DNA of 64,000 nucleotides from Rhizaria sp. SCN 62-66 (lineage: Eukaryota; Rhizaria, unplaced): contig MEDY01000014.1 in the NCBI GenBank assembly GCA_001724265.1, forward strand, positions 1 through 64,000, written 5' to 3'. The translations under genes were made by a program, and so were the position numbers. Within the stretch, counting starts at the first letter, position 1. Each line of letters begins with the position of its first letter. Positions 11,913-22,300 of this stretch are shown piece after piece. The notes under the pieces were generated by a model, which searched no databases, was not told the origin of the DNA, and was given only the letters and a program-made list of their open reading frames with translations.

Positions 11913-12601
11913 ATGGTCGGATGTCAGGCAGCTGCCTCCAGCTGTCTCTGGCTTCTTCTCATTGTGGCTTCCCTTTGCGGGCTCACACTCGCGGAGGTAT
12001 GTTCCCCACTCCGCATTTGTTTAGTACCCGTGTTTTTTCTCTACCCTGTACAATGCCACCCCGAAATTCTTCTGTGTAGCCCCCTCACATTACCTCCCCG
12101 CTCACCCACCCTGCCTCCTTCTGACTTGCTGTCCCCAACTTGCTTTTGTCCCCTTCCCCACAGGATGCGCCCCCGGCGGGCCAGGCGTACTATGCACCGA
12201 CGGACAACACGATCGACACCCCGACGTACGTGTGGCGCAACTTCCCTTCCGGCGCGAGCTCGATGACGCACCGTCCGTGGGTGCAGCCCCGTGTACCGAC
12301 CGGCCCTATCGTGATCCCCGCCACGAGCTCAATCGGCGCACAATACGCCGGCGTGCTCCTGCCGCAGCCCATCCTGCCCTTTGCCGCCAACTACGTCTCG
12401 CTGCCGCTGCGCGACGGCCGCGGTGGCAATCCCAGCGGGTTCGCAGACTACACGAACCATCTCACCCCGCCTATCTTCATGGAGATGGGCGTCAAGATCT
12501 TGCTCCCCGTCGCCGCCACCGCCGCCGCTGACGCTCCCGCCGTTGCTGCTGTTGCCCCCGCCGCGGACGCGGTGGAGCCCGTTGTGCCGCCCACGTTCTA
12601 A
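11913..12601 (+). CDS. Small secreted-type protein, unknown function
   Basis: Two exons, 11913-11996 and 12164-12601, giving 173 residues. Exon 1 encodes almost exactly a signal peptide: 28 residues with the hydrophobic core CLWLLLIVASLCGLTLA and small residues before the junction. Exon 2 encodes the mature part, with aromatic and Pro-rich stretches (YVWRNFPSGASSM, HRPWVQPRVPTGPIVIP, PILPFAANYVSLPL) and an Ala/Pro/Val-rich tail. There are no Cys residues in the mature part and no second membrane segment. I do not recognise the family. The signal peptide could also be read as a membrane anchor or organelle pre-sequence. The intron falls at the signal/mature boundary, a common place. Stop TAA. 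It converges on the Pro/Ala/Val-rich gene. Confidence 0.65.
11997..12163 (+). other. Intron of the small secreted-type gene
   Basis: GTATGT donor at 11997, strongly pyrimidine-rich 3' part, CCCCACAG acceptor ending 12163; phase 0, 167 bases. Confidence 0.75.
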
Positions 12602-13020
12602 GCGCTGAGTATTGCTCAAAGCGACGACTCGGAGTGCTCGTAGACCTGAAGGCAGTGAGGCGCGTGTGAGTGTGAGCGACGATTGAGCGAGAGCGCGTGC
12701 GTCAGTGCGAATGCACAGGCGCATTGCGATGCTCGTGTCGTGGAAAGGACGTCTATTGGCAGCGCAGCGCAGTAAGGTGCAGCGTAACACAGTGAAGGTG
12801 TGGCGCGGCGTGGCGACTGAGACGTGATGTGCGTTCGGTAGCGACGCATCTAAGTTAGATTAGACATACATTAGCAGTTTATTTTCACATCAGAGCGAGT
12901 ATTGTCAAACTTAATTGCGTTTATTCGAAATCATATCTTGTTATGGGCATGTATTGATGAAGTTCTAGATAAACTGTGACATGTGTCATTCGTTGGTTAG
13001 TGATTATTATATTCCCATCG
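12602..13020. other. Convergent 3' spacer
   Basis: Between the secreted-type gene (+) and the Pro/Ala/Val-rich gene (-). The first half is fairly GC-rich (3'UTR-like), the second half AT-rich. No gene seen. Confidence 0.35.
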
Positions 13021-14553
13021 TTACCAAGACCAGTCATCCTTGCCCTTCGCAGGTGCAGCTGCACTGCTAGCTGCACTGCTAGCTGCAGGTGCAGCAACAG
13101 TAGACGCGGCAGCAGCTGGCCGAAACGCCACAGGCGGGAACGCGGGCATGACCGGTGCCGGCGGCGCAGTGACCGTGGGCATCGCTAGTGCTGGCGCAGC
13201 AGCGACCGCGGGCATGGCAAACGTTGGTAGCGCCGGCGCAGTGACCGCGCTCGCATTGAGATTGCTGCCGGTGATCAGAGGCGTGCGCAAAGGGGGTGCG
13301 GGCGAGAGCACCGGGGCCGCCATCGCGCCCGACAGTGACGGCGACACGGCACTGACTGTCTGCGAGACTGTCAGGGGGGCGACGGACACGGCGGGAGCGG
13401 GAGCGGACAGCGACGGAGCTGGCGCTGGCTGCGCGACTGTCAAGGGCAGCGAACGCGCTGGCGCTGGCGCAGGCACAGGGGCGGGGGCCGCGACGGCGGG
13501 GACGGCAACGGGAGCGGCGATGGGGATAGGGAGGGTGAACGAAGGCGCCGGGACCGACAGGACTGGAGCTGAGATGGGCGCTGACACGGGAGCAATTGGA
13601 AACGAAAAGGACGGCGCGGCGACGGCGAATGTGGGCATTGTGAAGGCCGGTAGCGGCGGCGCGGCGACGGAAAAGCCCGGCATCGTTGCCGCGGGAAGCG
13701 CAGTCACGTCAGACGCAGTGACGACAGGCTTCACCACTGACGCTGCAGACGCCGCCGCAGACGATGGTGCGGGGGCAGGCGCAGGCGCAGGCACAGAAGG
13801 CGCAAGCAAAGCAGCCGGAACAGAAGCAGCGGGGACGATAACAGTCGGTGCAACAGGAACCGGAGCAAGAACAGGAGCAGCAGCAGCAGGAGCAGGAGCC
13901 GTAGGCGAAACGACAGAGGCAGCCGATGGGGCAGCAACAGAGCCGGTTACGGGAGAAGAACTGCTCGCAGCTACAGGACTGATCGGAATAGGCAGGGTGC
14001 CGCTCGCAGCAGCGATCATATTGTTGAGTGTGGTTGTCACAGTTACAACATTGTTACCAACGCTACCAGAACCAACGCTGCCAGTGCCACCGACGGCGAA
14101 GGTAAGCGCGGGCCCTTGCGCCGCTTTCGCCCCGCGGCGGCGCAGCACCCGCAGAGCGGCCTCCGTCTCGGCGTCTGTCTCGGCCGCAAGCGCGCGCGAG
14201 AAGGCCGTCTCCGCGGAAACCTCAGTTGCGCCGTACGCTAACGTGCCTTCAGCGGGGGCCAGCGCGGCAAGAGCGGTGATGCGGTCCAGCGAGCGCGACA
14301 GAGACGCGGCGGCAAAGGCGGCGGCCACCGTGGACGCCGCGCGCTGCGTGCAGGCGTGGTGCCGCGCGACGTCGACCGTTATCGTCGGGGCAGCGTTGGA
14401 GCTCTGGGAAGAACTGACAGCGGTGCTTGCACTGGTCGCGGGGGCGGGTGCGGCGGAGTAGCAGGGCAGGGTAAGGACCTCGCTGTGCGCGGCAAGCAGG
14501 GCCACATCGGAGGCAACCTCGGAGGGCAGCGGGAAAAACGACAGCGCGGACAT
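13021..14553 (-). CDS. Pro/Ala/Val-rich low-complexity protein with C-terminal KDDWSW
   Basis: 510 residues from the ATG at 14553. Function not recognised. The N-terminal ~170 residues (MSALSFFPLPSEVASDVALL...) are the least repetitive part and could form a helical domain (for example RSLDRITALAAL and AFSRALAAETDAETEAALRVLRRR). The remaining ~340 residues are Ala/Pro/Val/Thr/Ser repeats of the kind PAPVPAPAP with periodic M-P-x-F/V units (TMPGFSVAAPPL, TMPTFAVAAP, AMPAVAAAP). They have almost no charge until the terminal KGKDDWSW. An acidic-tryptophan C-terminus recalls short peptide motifs that bind actin regulators or clathrin adaptors, but the match is too short to assign. Stop TAA. It is divergent to DCTN2. 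Confidence 0.6.
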   Translation of the reverse strand: MSALSFFPLPSEVASDVALLAAHSEVLTLPCYSAAPAPATSASTAVSSSQSSNAAPTITVDVARHHACTQRAASTVAAAFAAASLSRSLDRITALAALAPAEGTLAYGATEVSAETAFSRALAAETDAETEAALRVLRRRGAKAAQGPALTFAVGGTGSVGSGSVGNNVVTVTTTLNNMIAAASGTLPIPISPVAASSSSPVTGSVAAPSAASVVSPTAPAPAAAAPVLAPVPVAPTVIVPAASVPAALLAPSVPAPAPAPAPSSAAASAASVVKPVVTASDVTALPAATMPGFSVAAPPLPAFTMPTFAVAAPSFSFPIAPVSAPISAPVLSVPAPSFTLPIPIAAPVAVPAVAAPAPVPAPAPARSLPLTVAQPAPAPSLSAPAPAVSVAPLTVSQTVSAVSPSLSGAMAAPVLSPAPPLRTPLITGSNLNASAVTAPALPTFAMPAVAAAPALAMPTVTAPPAPVMPAFPPVAFRPAAAASTVAAPAASSAASSAAAPAKGKDDWSW

Positions 14554-15080
14554 CAATGGGCACGCTGCTGTGGGAAGGGATTAGTGCTGTGATCGAGGTC
14601 AAGTGCCATGTCAGCAAAAAAAGAGGTCATGTGAGCATTGTTCGAGAAGTGTTATGAGAATGTAATTTGAAAAGAGAGTTGAAGAACACAAAAAAGTATA
14701 GGGAGAGCGGCGGATATCTCTCTTTGACGATCCTAGGTTGTGGATCCGCTTGACTTAAGTCAACGTCCACAGCGATCCTGTTTGGGGTCGCGCGGCAGCA
14801 GTGGTCTCCCCTTGGCAACTTTCTTATCAACACTCCCTTGACATACCCTGAACGTTAATTGTTCCATATCTTTCATCACGGATTAATTGTGATGCGATTT
14901 ACATTATATTTAACTTTCGCATTTATTGGATCAATTTATAGTCCTTTCATTCCGTCGATACATCCATCCTTGTCCTCCTCTAGGTTTCTCTTACTTTCGA
15001 TTGCTTACCCGTCTTCCTTGCCGCCATTCTTCAAACTATTTTCCTGTGCCCGCCCCCTATATTACAGACCACAGACTCCT
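14554..15080. promoter_or_regulatory. Divergent promoter region with 14-bp palindrome
   Basis: AT-rich spacer between the Pro/Ala/Val-rich gene (-) and DCTN2 (+). It contains the perfect palindrome TTGACTTAAGTCAA (14750-14763). The 100 bases before the DCTN2 ATG are pyrimidine-rich and end in a 3'-splice-like TATTACAG at 15058-15065. A 5'UTR intron, or a missing short first coding exon of DCTN2, is possible. Confidence 0.35.
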
Positions 15081-16529
15081 ATGTCCACCGCGTCCACGAG
15101 CCGCCGCGGCGCGAAGGAGATGGAGACGTTCGAGTACGACCCCACTGCGTCGCAGCTGGTGTCCAAGGTGGCCGCCTACGACGCCGGCCTCACCTCGGCC
15201 GCGCGTGCTTACGCCGCCGAGCTGCGCCCGCAAGACGAGCACGCGCTTGTTAGCGAGCCCTTTGACCCTAAGCTCGCCTTCGAGCACTTTGCCGGCGCTG
15301 TCTTCGTCCCTTCGCGTCCTTGCACTGGCTCCGCTGTCGCTTCCGCCGCCTCCGCCTCGGCCGCCGCTGCCGCCGCCGCCTCCGTCCAGGCTCGTTTCGC
15401 ACGCCCCGAGACGCCCGAGGAGCGCCTTCAGCGCTTCCGTCGCGAGGTTGCCGCCTTTAAGTCCGAACTGGAGGTTCTCACCCGCCGCCACAAGGCCGCC
15501 GCCGCCGTCGCCAACGCCGGCTCTACCCCAAACAACAACGCCAACGCCCCGCTGGCGGCCGCGCTGCTGGTGCAGACCGACCTCGACTTGCTGGCTGAGG
15601 AGCTGGGCGCGGCGTCGCTGACTCAGGACGCCGCTGCAGTCTCCAAGCCCCCCGGCGCGGCCGCCGGCGCCGCCGCGTCTCTGGCCGCCGGCCTTAAAAC
15701 CATCAAGCCCTCCGCCTCTGCCCCCGCTGCTGCTGGCGCGAGCGCGAGCTCGACCGTCGCGGCAGCTGCGGGGACTAGTAGTGCGACAATGACCGTAAGT
15801 ACTGGGATGACCGTGAGCGAGGCTGCGGCGGCCGAGCGCCGTCTGGCCAAGCTGGAGCAGGTGGTCGGTATGTCACGCGCGAGCGATCTCGCCAGCGCGG
15901 ACCTCTGCTCGGGGCTCGCCGCGCTAGGCCGCCAGGTCGAGCTACTTGACATGGGCCGCATCGAACGCATCGTGCGCCGCACGCGGTCTCTGGCCGCTGA
16001 GCTGGATTTACTCACCGCAAAGCAGCAGCAGCAGGCCACCGCCGCCGCCGTCGCCGCCACTGCGTCCTCCTCCAGCGCGCCCGCCGCTGTCGCTGGGACT
16101 CCCGCTGCCGCTGCTGCTGCTGGTGGTTTGGCGGCCGCGGGCGCCGGCGCGGCGAGCACCGGCGGCGCCGCGGGCTCTGCGGCCAACGCCAACGCTAGTG
16201 GTGCGAGCCGCGAGCAGCTCAACGCGATGTACACGCTGCTGCAGCGCTGGGACTCTGTCGCGGCCGCGGTGCCCACGGTTGTTGCGCGCCTGCAGTCGCT
16301 GCGCGGCGTGCATGACGAGGCTGTCGCGGCCGTTGCGCGCGTTGCCGCCGTCTCGCAGCAGCACGACGCTGCGCTCAAGCGCGCGCATGACGCCAAGGCT
16401 GCGGCGACGGCGCTGGCGGGCGCAGTGGAAGACAACGCGCGCGTCATGGCCGGGAATGTTGAGGCGCTGCAGGGACGCATGGAGGCGCTCACGGCGAAGG
16501 TTGACAAGCTCCTCGCGCAGCGCAAGTGA
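15081..16529 (+). CDS. DCTN2: Dynactin subunit 2 (dynamitin, p50)
   Basis: 482 residues from the ATG at 15081. Dynamitin is the shoulder component of dynactin, the dynein activator. Landmarks align in order with animal dynamitin. ETPEERLQRFRREV (about 110-123) corresponds to ETPQQKYQRL of the family. RRLAKLEQVVG (about 253) starts the central coiled coil, followed by a SAGLxxL-like CSGLAALGRQVELLD. ARxxxxxxELDLL follows. MYTLLQRWDSVAAAVPTVVARL (about 383-404) corresponds to the LYxTIQRWxPIAxTLPxLVxRL block. The C-terminus is a coiled coil ending in VDKLLAQRK. Two Ala-rich insertions (about 220-250 and 325-375) are typical of this genome. The canonical N-terminal peptide that contacts the Arp1 filament is not obvious; it is diverged or on an undetected upstream exon. 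Stop TGA. AATAAA at 16848-16853 may be the poly(A) signal. Confidence 0.85.
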   Translation: MSTASTSRRGAKEMETFEYDPTASQLVSKVAAYDAGLTSAARAYAAELRPQDEHALVSEPFDPKLAFEHFAGAVFVPSRPCTGSAVASAASASAAAAAAASVQARFARPETPEERLQRFRREVAAFKSELEVLTRRHKAAAAVANAGSTPNNNANAPLAAALLVQTDLDLLAEELGAASLTQDAAAVSKPPGAAAGAAASLAAGLKTIKPSASAPAAAGASASSTVAAAAGTSSATMTVSTGMTVSEAAAAERRLAKLEQVVGMSRASDLASADLCSGLAALGRQVELLDMGRIERIVRRTRSLAAELDLLTAKQQQQATAAAVAATASSSSAPAAVAGTPAAAAAAGGLAAAGAGAASTGGAAGSAANANASGASREQLNAMYTLLQRWDSVAAAVPTVVARLQSLRGVHDEAVAAVARVAAVSQQHDAALKRAHDAKAAATALAGAVEDNARVMAGNVEALQGRMEALTAKVDKLLAQRK

Positions 16530-17146
16530 GCGCGCAGGAGTGAGATAGGCTCATGAGGACATGAAGACTTAATATCACCACTCTGTGCATGAGAGCTGCC
16601 TGTTAGTAGCTGGGGCTAAAGATAAGCCCAGGATTACGTAGTTAGATTTTGAAAATGTGTTTTGTATCTGTGTATGTGTATTACCAGGTTCTGTTTGTGC
16701 TTTTTGACTTTTCGATCGTTTTTGTTTAAGTTTACATTGGTTGATGCAAATGTGAGACAAGTGTAACGATGCCGAGTGGCAGCGTTTTAGCGTCTCTGAT
16801 ATGCGTTGACGACACTATTTGCGAGTTACCACTTGTATTTTAGAGTAAATAAATACCACTTTCAATAATTCCTCTCTGGTCCGCTATCTTGACCGAATTC
16901 TCGTCGCTTTTCAGTTTCCACCACACACACATTTTGTTTTGACCGTTCGAGGAGTTGACCCGAACCCATCACAAAGAAGTGGCTGGATTGCGCATATACG
17001 ATCGTCAACAACGTACATGAGGTGAAATTTACGGATCACCTATACTATATTCTCAAAATATTTCACTGATACTCACAGTACCCCCGCGATACTATCACCT
17101 CTTGTTATTTCCACATTCCTGCGCTTCTTCGGTCGCATTCAGCGAT
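16530..17146. promoter_or_regulatory. Spacer: DCTN2 3' end and promoter of the next gene
   Basis: AT-rich. It holds AATAAA at 16848-16853 and GACCGTTC at 16941-16948, about 200 bases before the next ATG. The same 8-mer recurs in the inverted repeat at 18372. No gene seen. Confidence 0.35.
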
Positions 17147-18076
17147 ATGTCTTCCGACGACGAGCCCGAGGAGCGCGAGATCATGCCCGGCGTGTACGTC
17201 ACACACTACGGCAAGAACAAGAAGTCCGCCGCTGCCACTGGCACTGCCGACCGCGACGAGTCGAAGGCGTCCGCGGCCGCTGCGATGGCCGCTGCCGCCG
17301 CGGGCGACGATGACGCCGACTTCTCCCAGTTCTCCACCGAGTTCCTGCTTGCTGAGACGCAGCGCCTCAGCGCGCAGATGGATGCCGTGCGCGCGCGCAC
17401 CGCCGAGGACACCGCCGAGCTTGCCCGGCTCCGCGCGCGCATGGCGGCCGAGCTCTCGGGTCACTCCGGCGCCGGCGCTGGGCACGCTGCGACTGGCTCC
17501 ACGCGCCTCCCGGGTTCCGCCGCGAGCGTCTCCCCCGCGATGCCTGGCTTCTCGCCTACGGAGGCCGTGCACCAGCTTGAGTTCCAGCTCCGCGCGGCCG
17601 AAAATGACCTGCGCCACCTTGAGCAGTCGCAGGTCACGTTGCGTGCTGCGCTCGAGGCTGAGCCTGACGACGAGGTTCTTCAGGAGGGTACGCACATTTC
17701 AGGCCTTATAATGTTGTGTTAGAAACTGATCTTTGGCGAAATAGCATGCTTGTTGTGATTTACTTCAATTCTCTTTGCCAGATCGTGTTATCTCCATCAT
17801 AATCTTTATTGTTTCCGATGTCGTATCGATGTTATTCCTTACATTCTTTTTTTTTCTTTTCTTCGCTACTGTTCTTTCGCATTGTTTGCGCCCACCACAG
17901 CCGTCACCGAGAACGAGCCCGTGCTGGCGAAGAAGCGCGCCGCGCTGATCCCGCTGCGTGAGGACATTGCGCGCCGCATCGCAGCGCTGGGCCCTGCCTA
18001 CAAGCCCGCTTCCGTCCCTGCCCCTGCTCCTGCAGCGAATGATGACGATGACGACGCTGCTGAGCGCGCAGAGTGA
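17147..18076 (+). CDS. Small acidic coiled-coil protein, unknown
   Basis: Two exons, 17147-17687 and 17901-18076, giving 238 residues. Not recognised. The N-terminus is acidic (MSSDDEPEEREIMPGVYVTHYGKNKK) and the PGVYVTHYG stretch looks like a conserved peptide. A helix at about 70-108 (QFSTEFLLAETQRLSAQMDA...) leads into a Gly/Ala/Ser linker. A second coiled coil spans the intron (about 143-220: EFQLRAAENDLRHLEQSQ, then AVTENEPVLAKKRAALIPLR). A short Asp-rich tail ends DDDDDAAERAE. Two helices around a linker suggest a scaffold or adaptor subunit. Splicing in phase 1 joins ...VLQE and AVTENE without a break in the helix pattern, which supports the intron. Stop TGA, followed by AATAAA at 18285-18290. 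Confidence 0.7.
17688..17900 (+). other. Intron of the small acidic coiled-coil gene
   Basis: GTACGC donor, T/C-rich 3' half, CACCACAG acceptor ending 17900; phase 1, 213 bases, AT-rich unlike the exons. Confidence 0.8.
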
Positions 18077-18628
18077 GTGCCGAGAAGGAATCGCTTACAA
18101 TATATGTAGATCGTATTATTTTGGAACGATTGAGAGTGCCTGTGTGAAGCTGCGGGAGTTGTATCGGCTGTGCTGTGTCGCTAGAAGGCCGTGACCAAAG
18201 TGAAGAAGTTGAGTTATATACACCCAAACATATATATATACACTTAAAGATGCCTAAAATCAATTTCATCTCCCAACAATCATGAATAAATTTTGGTCAG
18301 ACCATCATTGGGCTCATTTTGATTGACTTGGCTTGATAAGTTTAGTAGAAGCTTCACCATTGCGAGTGTGCGACCGTTCTAACGGTCAGCACCCAGAAAC
18401 GGGTGGAGTTGAAATTGCGAAGCTACTTTCTCTGGTTTAAATGTCGTCAGTGCAAGTATGACAGAGATATATTATTTAAGTATCCGTTTTCTCTAACATA
18501 TTTAACCTTTCTTTTAATATTTTCGTTTTATGCTTTGATTCAGACTTTTCTAGGAACACCGTTCGTCTCCGTGTACCGTCGGTTATTGTGTCGGCTAGCT
18601 CTCACTACCCCACGCTCTGTGCTGTCCC
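18077..18628. promoter_or_regulatory. Spacer with inverted repeat GACCGTT-CT-AACGGTC
   Basis: AT-rich spacer between two + genes. AATAAA at 18285-18290 probably serves the upstream gene. A perfect inverted repeat with 7-base arms and a CT spacer lies at 18372-18387, about 240 bases before the next ATG, and is a candidate factor-binding site. Confidence 0.35.
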
Positions 18629-19258
18629 ATGCACTCCACGCGTGCGCCCACGCGCCACCACGGCGACAGTCATGCGCGACCAACGCCTGCCTACGGCCCG
18701 GAAGGCGCTGGTGCTGCTCAGTCCCAGCCCCAGTCCCATTCGATGACCGCGACATCTTCGTCCTCTTCGTCCTCGGCCCCGGCCCCGCGCCCGCGCCCGC
18801 CAACGGCGCAGACCCAGCCCCACGGCTACTCTGCCGCGACGTCGTCCAGCACTGCTGGTGATTGCGGCCACGACCGCGCGCACGACCGCGGCGGATCTCG
18901 CTCTCGTCCTGTCTCCGCTGCACCAGCTCACCAAAGCTCAAGCTCAAGCTCTAGCTCTGGTCCCGCGCCGCCCGCAGACGTGCTGCAGCTGGACAAGGCT
19001 CTCCGCGAGTGGAAAGAGCGCTGCCACGGCGCCGAGCGCGCGGGCGCGCAGCAGCGCGCCCGACTGGCGCGGCTGCAAGAGCAGCTTGCGCGCGCAGAGG
19101 CCTACAACCGACAGTTGCTGCTGGTGAAGATTAAGGCGTACCAAACCCAGGTCGAGCACGAGGACCGCGCGCGCGCCGACCGCGAGCGTGAGCAAGAGCG
19201 CCGGCGCCAGGAACAAGAGCAGGAGCAGAAGTCCAAGAAGCAGCAACAGCAGCAACAA

Positions 19259-19323
<65 letters not shown>

Positions 19324-22300
19324 CGGTGAGCAAGAGCAGGAACAGAGGGATGTTGACGGCAAGCCTGTGCGTCGCACTACCGCCGACGCCTCTGGCCTGC
19401 GCCCTCCGCGCTCAACCACTGCGTCGCCTGCTCTCGAACAGGATACCGCTTCTGCCAGTAACGCCGACGCTAGCGCCGCCACTGACGCTACCAGCAAGGC
19501 CGGTAGTAAAACTGACGCTGCCGCTGACGCTGATAGCACTGCTGCAGCTGCTGACGCGCACGCCAATAAGGACGACAAAGCCAGCTCCCGCTCTAGCGCC
19601 AAACCCGGCTCTAGCTCTGGCTCTGGCGCTGCTGACTCCAGTGAGCCCCCAATGGCCTCCTTGACCGCGCAGCACCTCTCTGCGCTCGCGCGCGTCGTGG
19701 CCGACTCCGGCGCCCTGCACGCGCGCATCCAGGCCCTCGAAACCGCGCTGGCTGACCGAGACGCCGCGCTGGCGGCCGCGGAGCACGACTCACGCTACGG
19801 CCGCCGCCTCGCCGACGCGCGTGCCGCGCTGCAGCAGGCCGAGGCCGCGCGCGCGGAGGCCGACGCCGCGCGGGCTGACGCCGAGGCTGGGTGGGACCGT
19901 GCCGACGCAGCGGTGGCGAGCTATGGCCGCGCGCTGCGGGCGACGGAGCGCGAGCGCGACACCGCTGTTGCGGAGCGCGATGCTGCTCTCAGAGAGCGGG
20001 ATGAAGCGAAGAAGCGCGCGGCGAAGCTTGAGAGGCAGCTTGCGCGGGCCAAGCGCTACGCAGCGAAACGCGCTGCAGGCGGTGCTGATGCTGCTGAAGG
20101 TGAGGCCGAGTCTGACCTTTCCGAGTCTGAGGCTGAGGCCGAGGGTGCTCGTGACACTGATGCTGACACCCTGAGTTCAAGCGCGACATCCAAGCGGGTT
20201 CACACCAAGAACGGTCCGTCCAAGGGTCCCGAATCTAAGGGCCGCGACGAGATGATTCAGGCCTCAAACCCGTACTTCAAGCCCGTCCCGGCCTCGCCTC
20301 GCCACACCGAGACCGAGGGCCACAGCACTACCGCGGCGACTGGCGGCCGCCCCGGATACAGCGCCGCGCTCTCCCGCGACGGCCACGGCCACGGTCATGG
20401 TTCTAGCAAGGATGACATCAACGACCGTCTGCGGTTCAACGCGTTCACGCCGACGCCGCGCCAGCTCATGCTGCTGTCGAGCAACGTCTCCGGCTCGCCC
20501 AGTGTGTCCTCGATGCGCGAGACACGCGTCATCGCCGCCGGCCAGCCTGCCGCGGACCACGTTCACGGCCAGCAGCAGCACCAGCCACAGGGCGGATACA
20601 GCGGTTTCCGTGCGGCGGGGCACGCGCGCGGCCGCAGCCACGGCGCGACCGGCCCCTCGCCCTTCGCCGCCAGCGCCAGCGCCAGCAGCAGTGGCAGTGG
20701 CAACGGCGGCAACGCGAGCAAGAGGCCCGCTTCTGCGCGCCCCGCGTCGGCCGCGTTCCGCAGCCCCTACGCGCCCCCACAGTCCGCACAGTCGCAGGCA
20801 CATGCGCCTTCGCATAAGGCGCAATCGCAGAGCGGCAGGACGGACAGGCCCGCTGAGCAGGACGCCGGTGCAGTCGGGAGCGGCAATGGTGACGACGTTG
20901 GCAGCATGAACAATGTGAACGGTGACGATGATGACGGCGCGGGCTCTTTGCATGCGTCTACCACTGCGCCGGACGAGCACAGCCACACCCGCAGTCGCGG
21001 TTACAGCCACGAGCAGGGTCACGAGCAAGGCGGTTACGAGCAGAGCCAGGAGCGTCAACAGGAGCAAGGCAGACGCCAGCTCCGCGCCCGGCCCCAGACG
21101 AGCCCTTCTCGCCGCGCTTTCGCCCACGGTCACGCCCACAGTCACAGTTCCAGTCAAGATCACGGCCACGGCCCCGCGCATAGCGGCAGTCGCACGCCCG
21201 CGCGGAGCCCCGCGCGGAGCCCCGGCACGAGCCCCGCTCGGAGCCCCGCCGGCAGCCAGCGCAACAGCCCGATCCGCTCCGCGCCCGCGCCCGCGCACAC
21301 TGGAGACGGCCCGCCGCCGCCGCCGCCGCCGCGTCGCGTGCGGCCCACTTCCGCGCGCCCTCGGTCCGCGGCATCGCGCCCCGGCTCAGCCTCCAGCGTG
21401 GGCTCCGCCGCCGCTCACCCCGGCGCTGATGGCAACATGAGCGGCGGCGGCGGCGGTGTGGGGAATCCTTACTACAACAGCAGCGTGTTTGAGCTGCACG
21501 TGGCGCGCAAGCCGCTGCTGGAGCAGATCTCGGACGAGGACGAGGAGTCGCTCGCTGCTGAGAGCGCGCGGCGCGAGAGCGAGCAGGCAGCGCAGCAGTC
21601 GGCCGCGGCGGGCGACGCCGCCGCGCAACAGACGCCGCGGCGCGTGATTATGACGGGCTCGGCGCTGCGCCCTGTTGACGGCAGCAAGGGCAACGGCAAT
21701 GGCAGTAACGGCCCCAATAGCAGCCGCAAGAGTGACGACAAGCAGGCGCAGTCTGTCGACGGTGCTGACGGCTCTCAGCAGCCGCAGTCGCCGCCGCAGT
21801 CGCCGCAGTCAGCACGGCGCGCGCGGGGCCCGGCGTACATGGCGCCCACCCAGTCCTCAGCGCAGGCCGCTGCGGCCGCTCATAACAACGGTGGCGCTAG
21901 CAGTGGCGACAAGGCACGGTCGCGGTCGCGGTCGCCGCAGCGCGCGCGGCCTCATACGGCCCACGTGCGCGCTCCTGCATCGCACGACAGTGGCGACACG
22001 CAACCTCACTCTGGTCAGAGTGGTCAGAATGACCATGAGCGTGAGCCGTCCAACTCGCACTCGCAGTCACCGTCGCCCGCTCGCCGCGCCCGCCCCAGCA
22101 CCAGCACTGGCGTCAGCGGCAGGGGCGGCGAGAGCGCAGCTGCACCGGCCCGCCAGCGCCCACACCCGCCGTCCTCGGCCGAGTCCCAATCTGGCGCTCA
22201 CGCCCACTCTGGAGCCGGCTCCGGCTCCGGTGCGACTGCGGCTGCCGGCGCGCGCGGCGGCGCGGTCCGCGCGGCGATGGCCCGGCGCGCGGCGCGGCAG

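Noticed and set aside
13021-14553. Assigning the Pro/Ala/Val-rich protein as a nucleoporin or WASP-type actin regulator
   Set aside because: There are no FG repeats, no WH2 motif and no central/acidic region. The terminal DDWSW is too short to carry the call.
18944-19333. Minus-strand poly-Leu/poly-Cys frames over the CAG tract
   Set aside because: They are simple antisense readings of the polyglutamine repeat; the + strand has the long gene.
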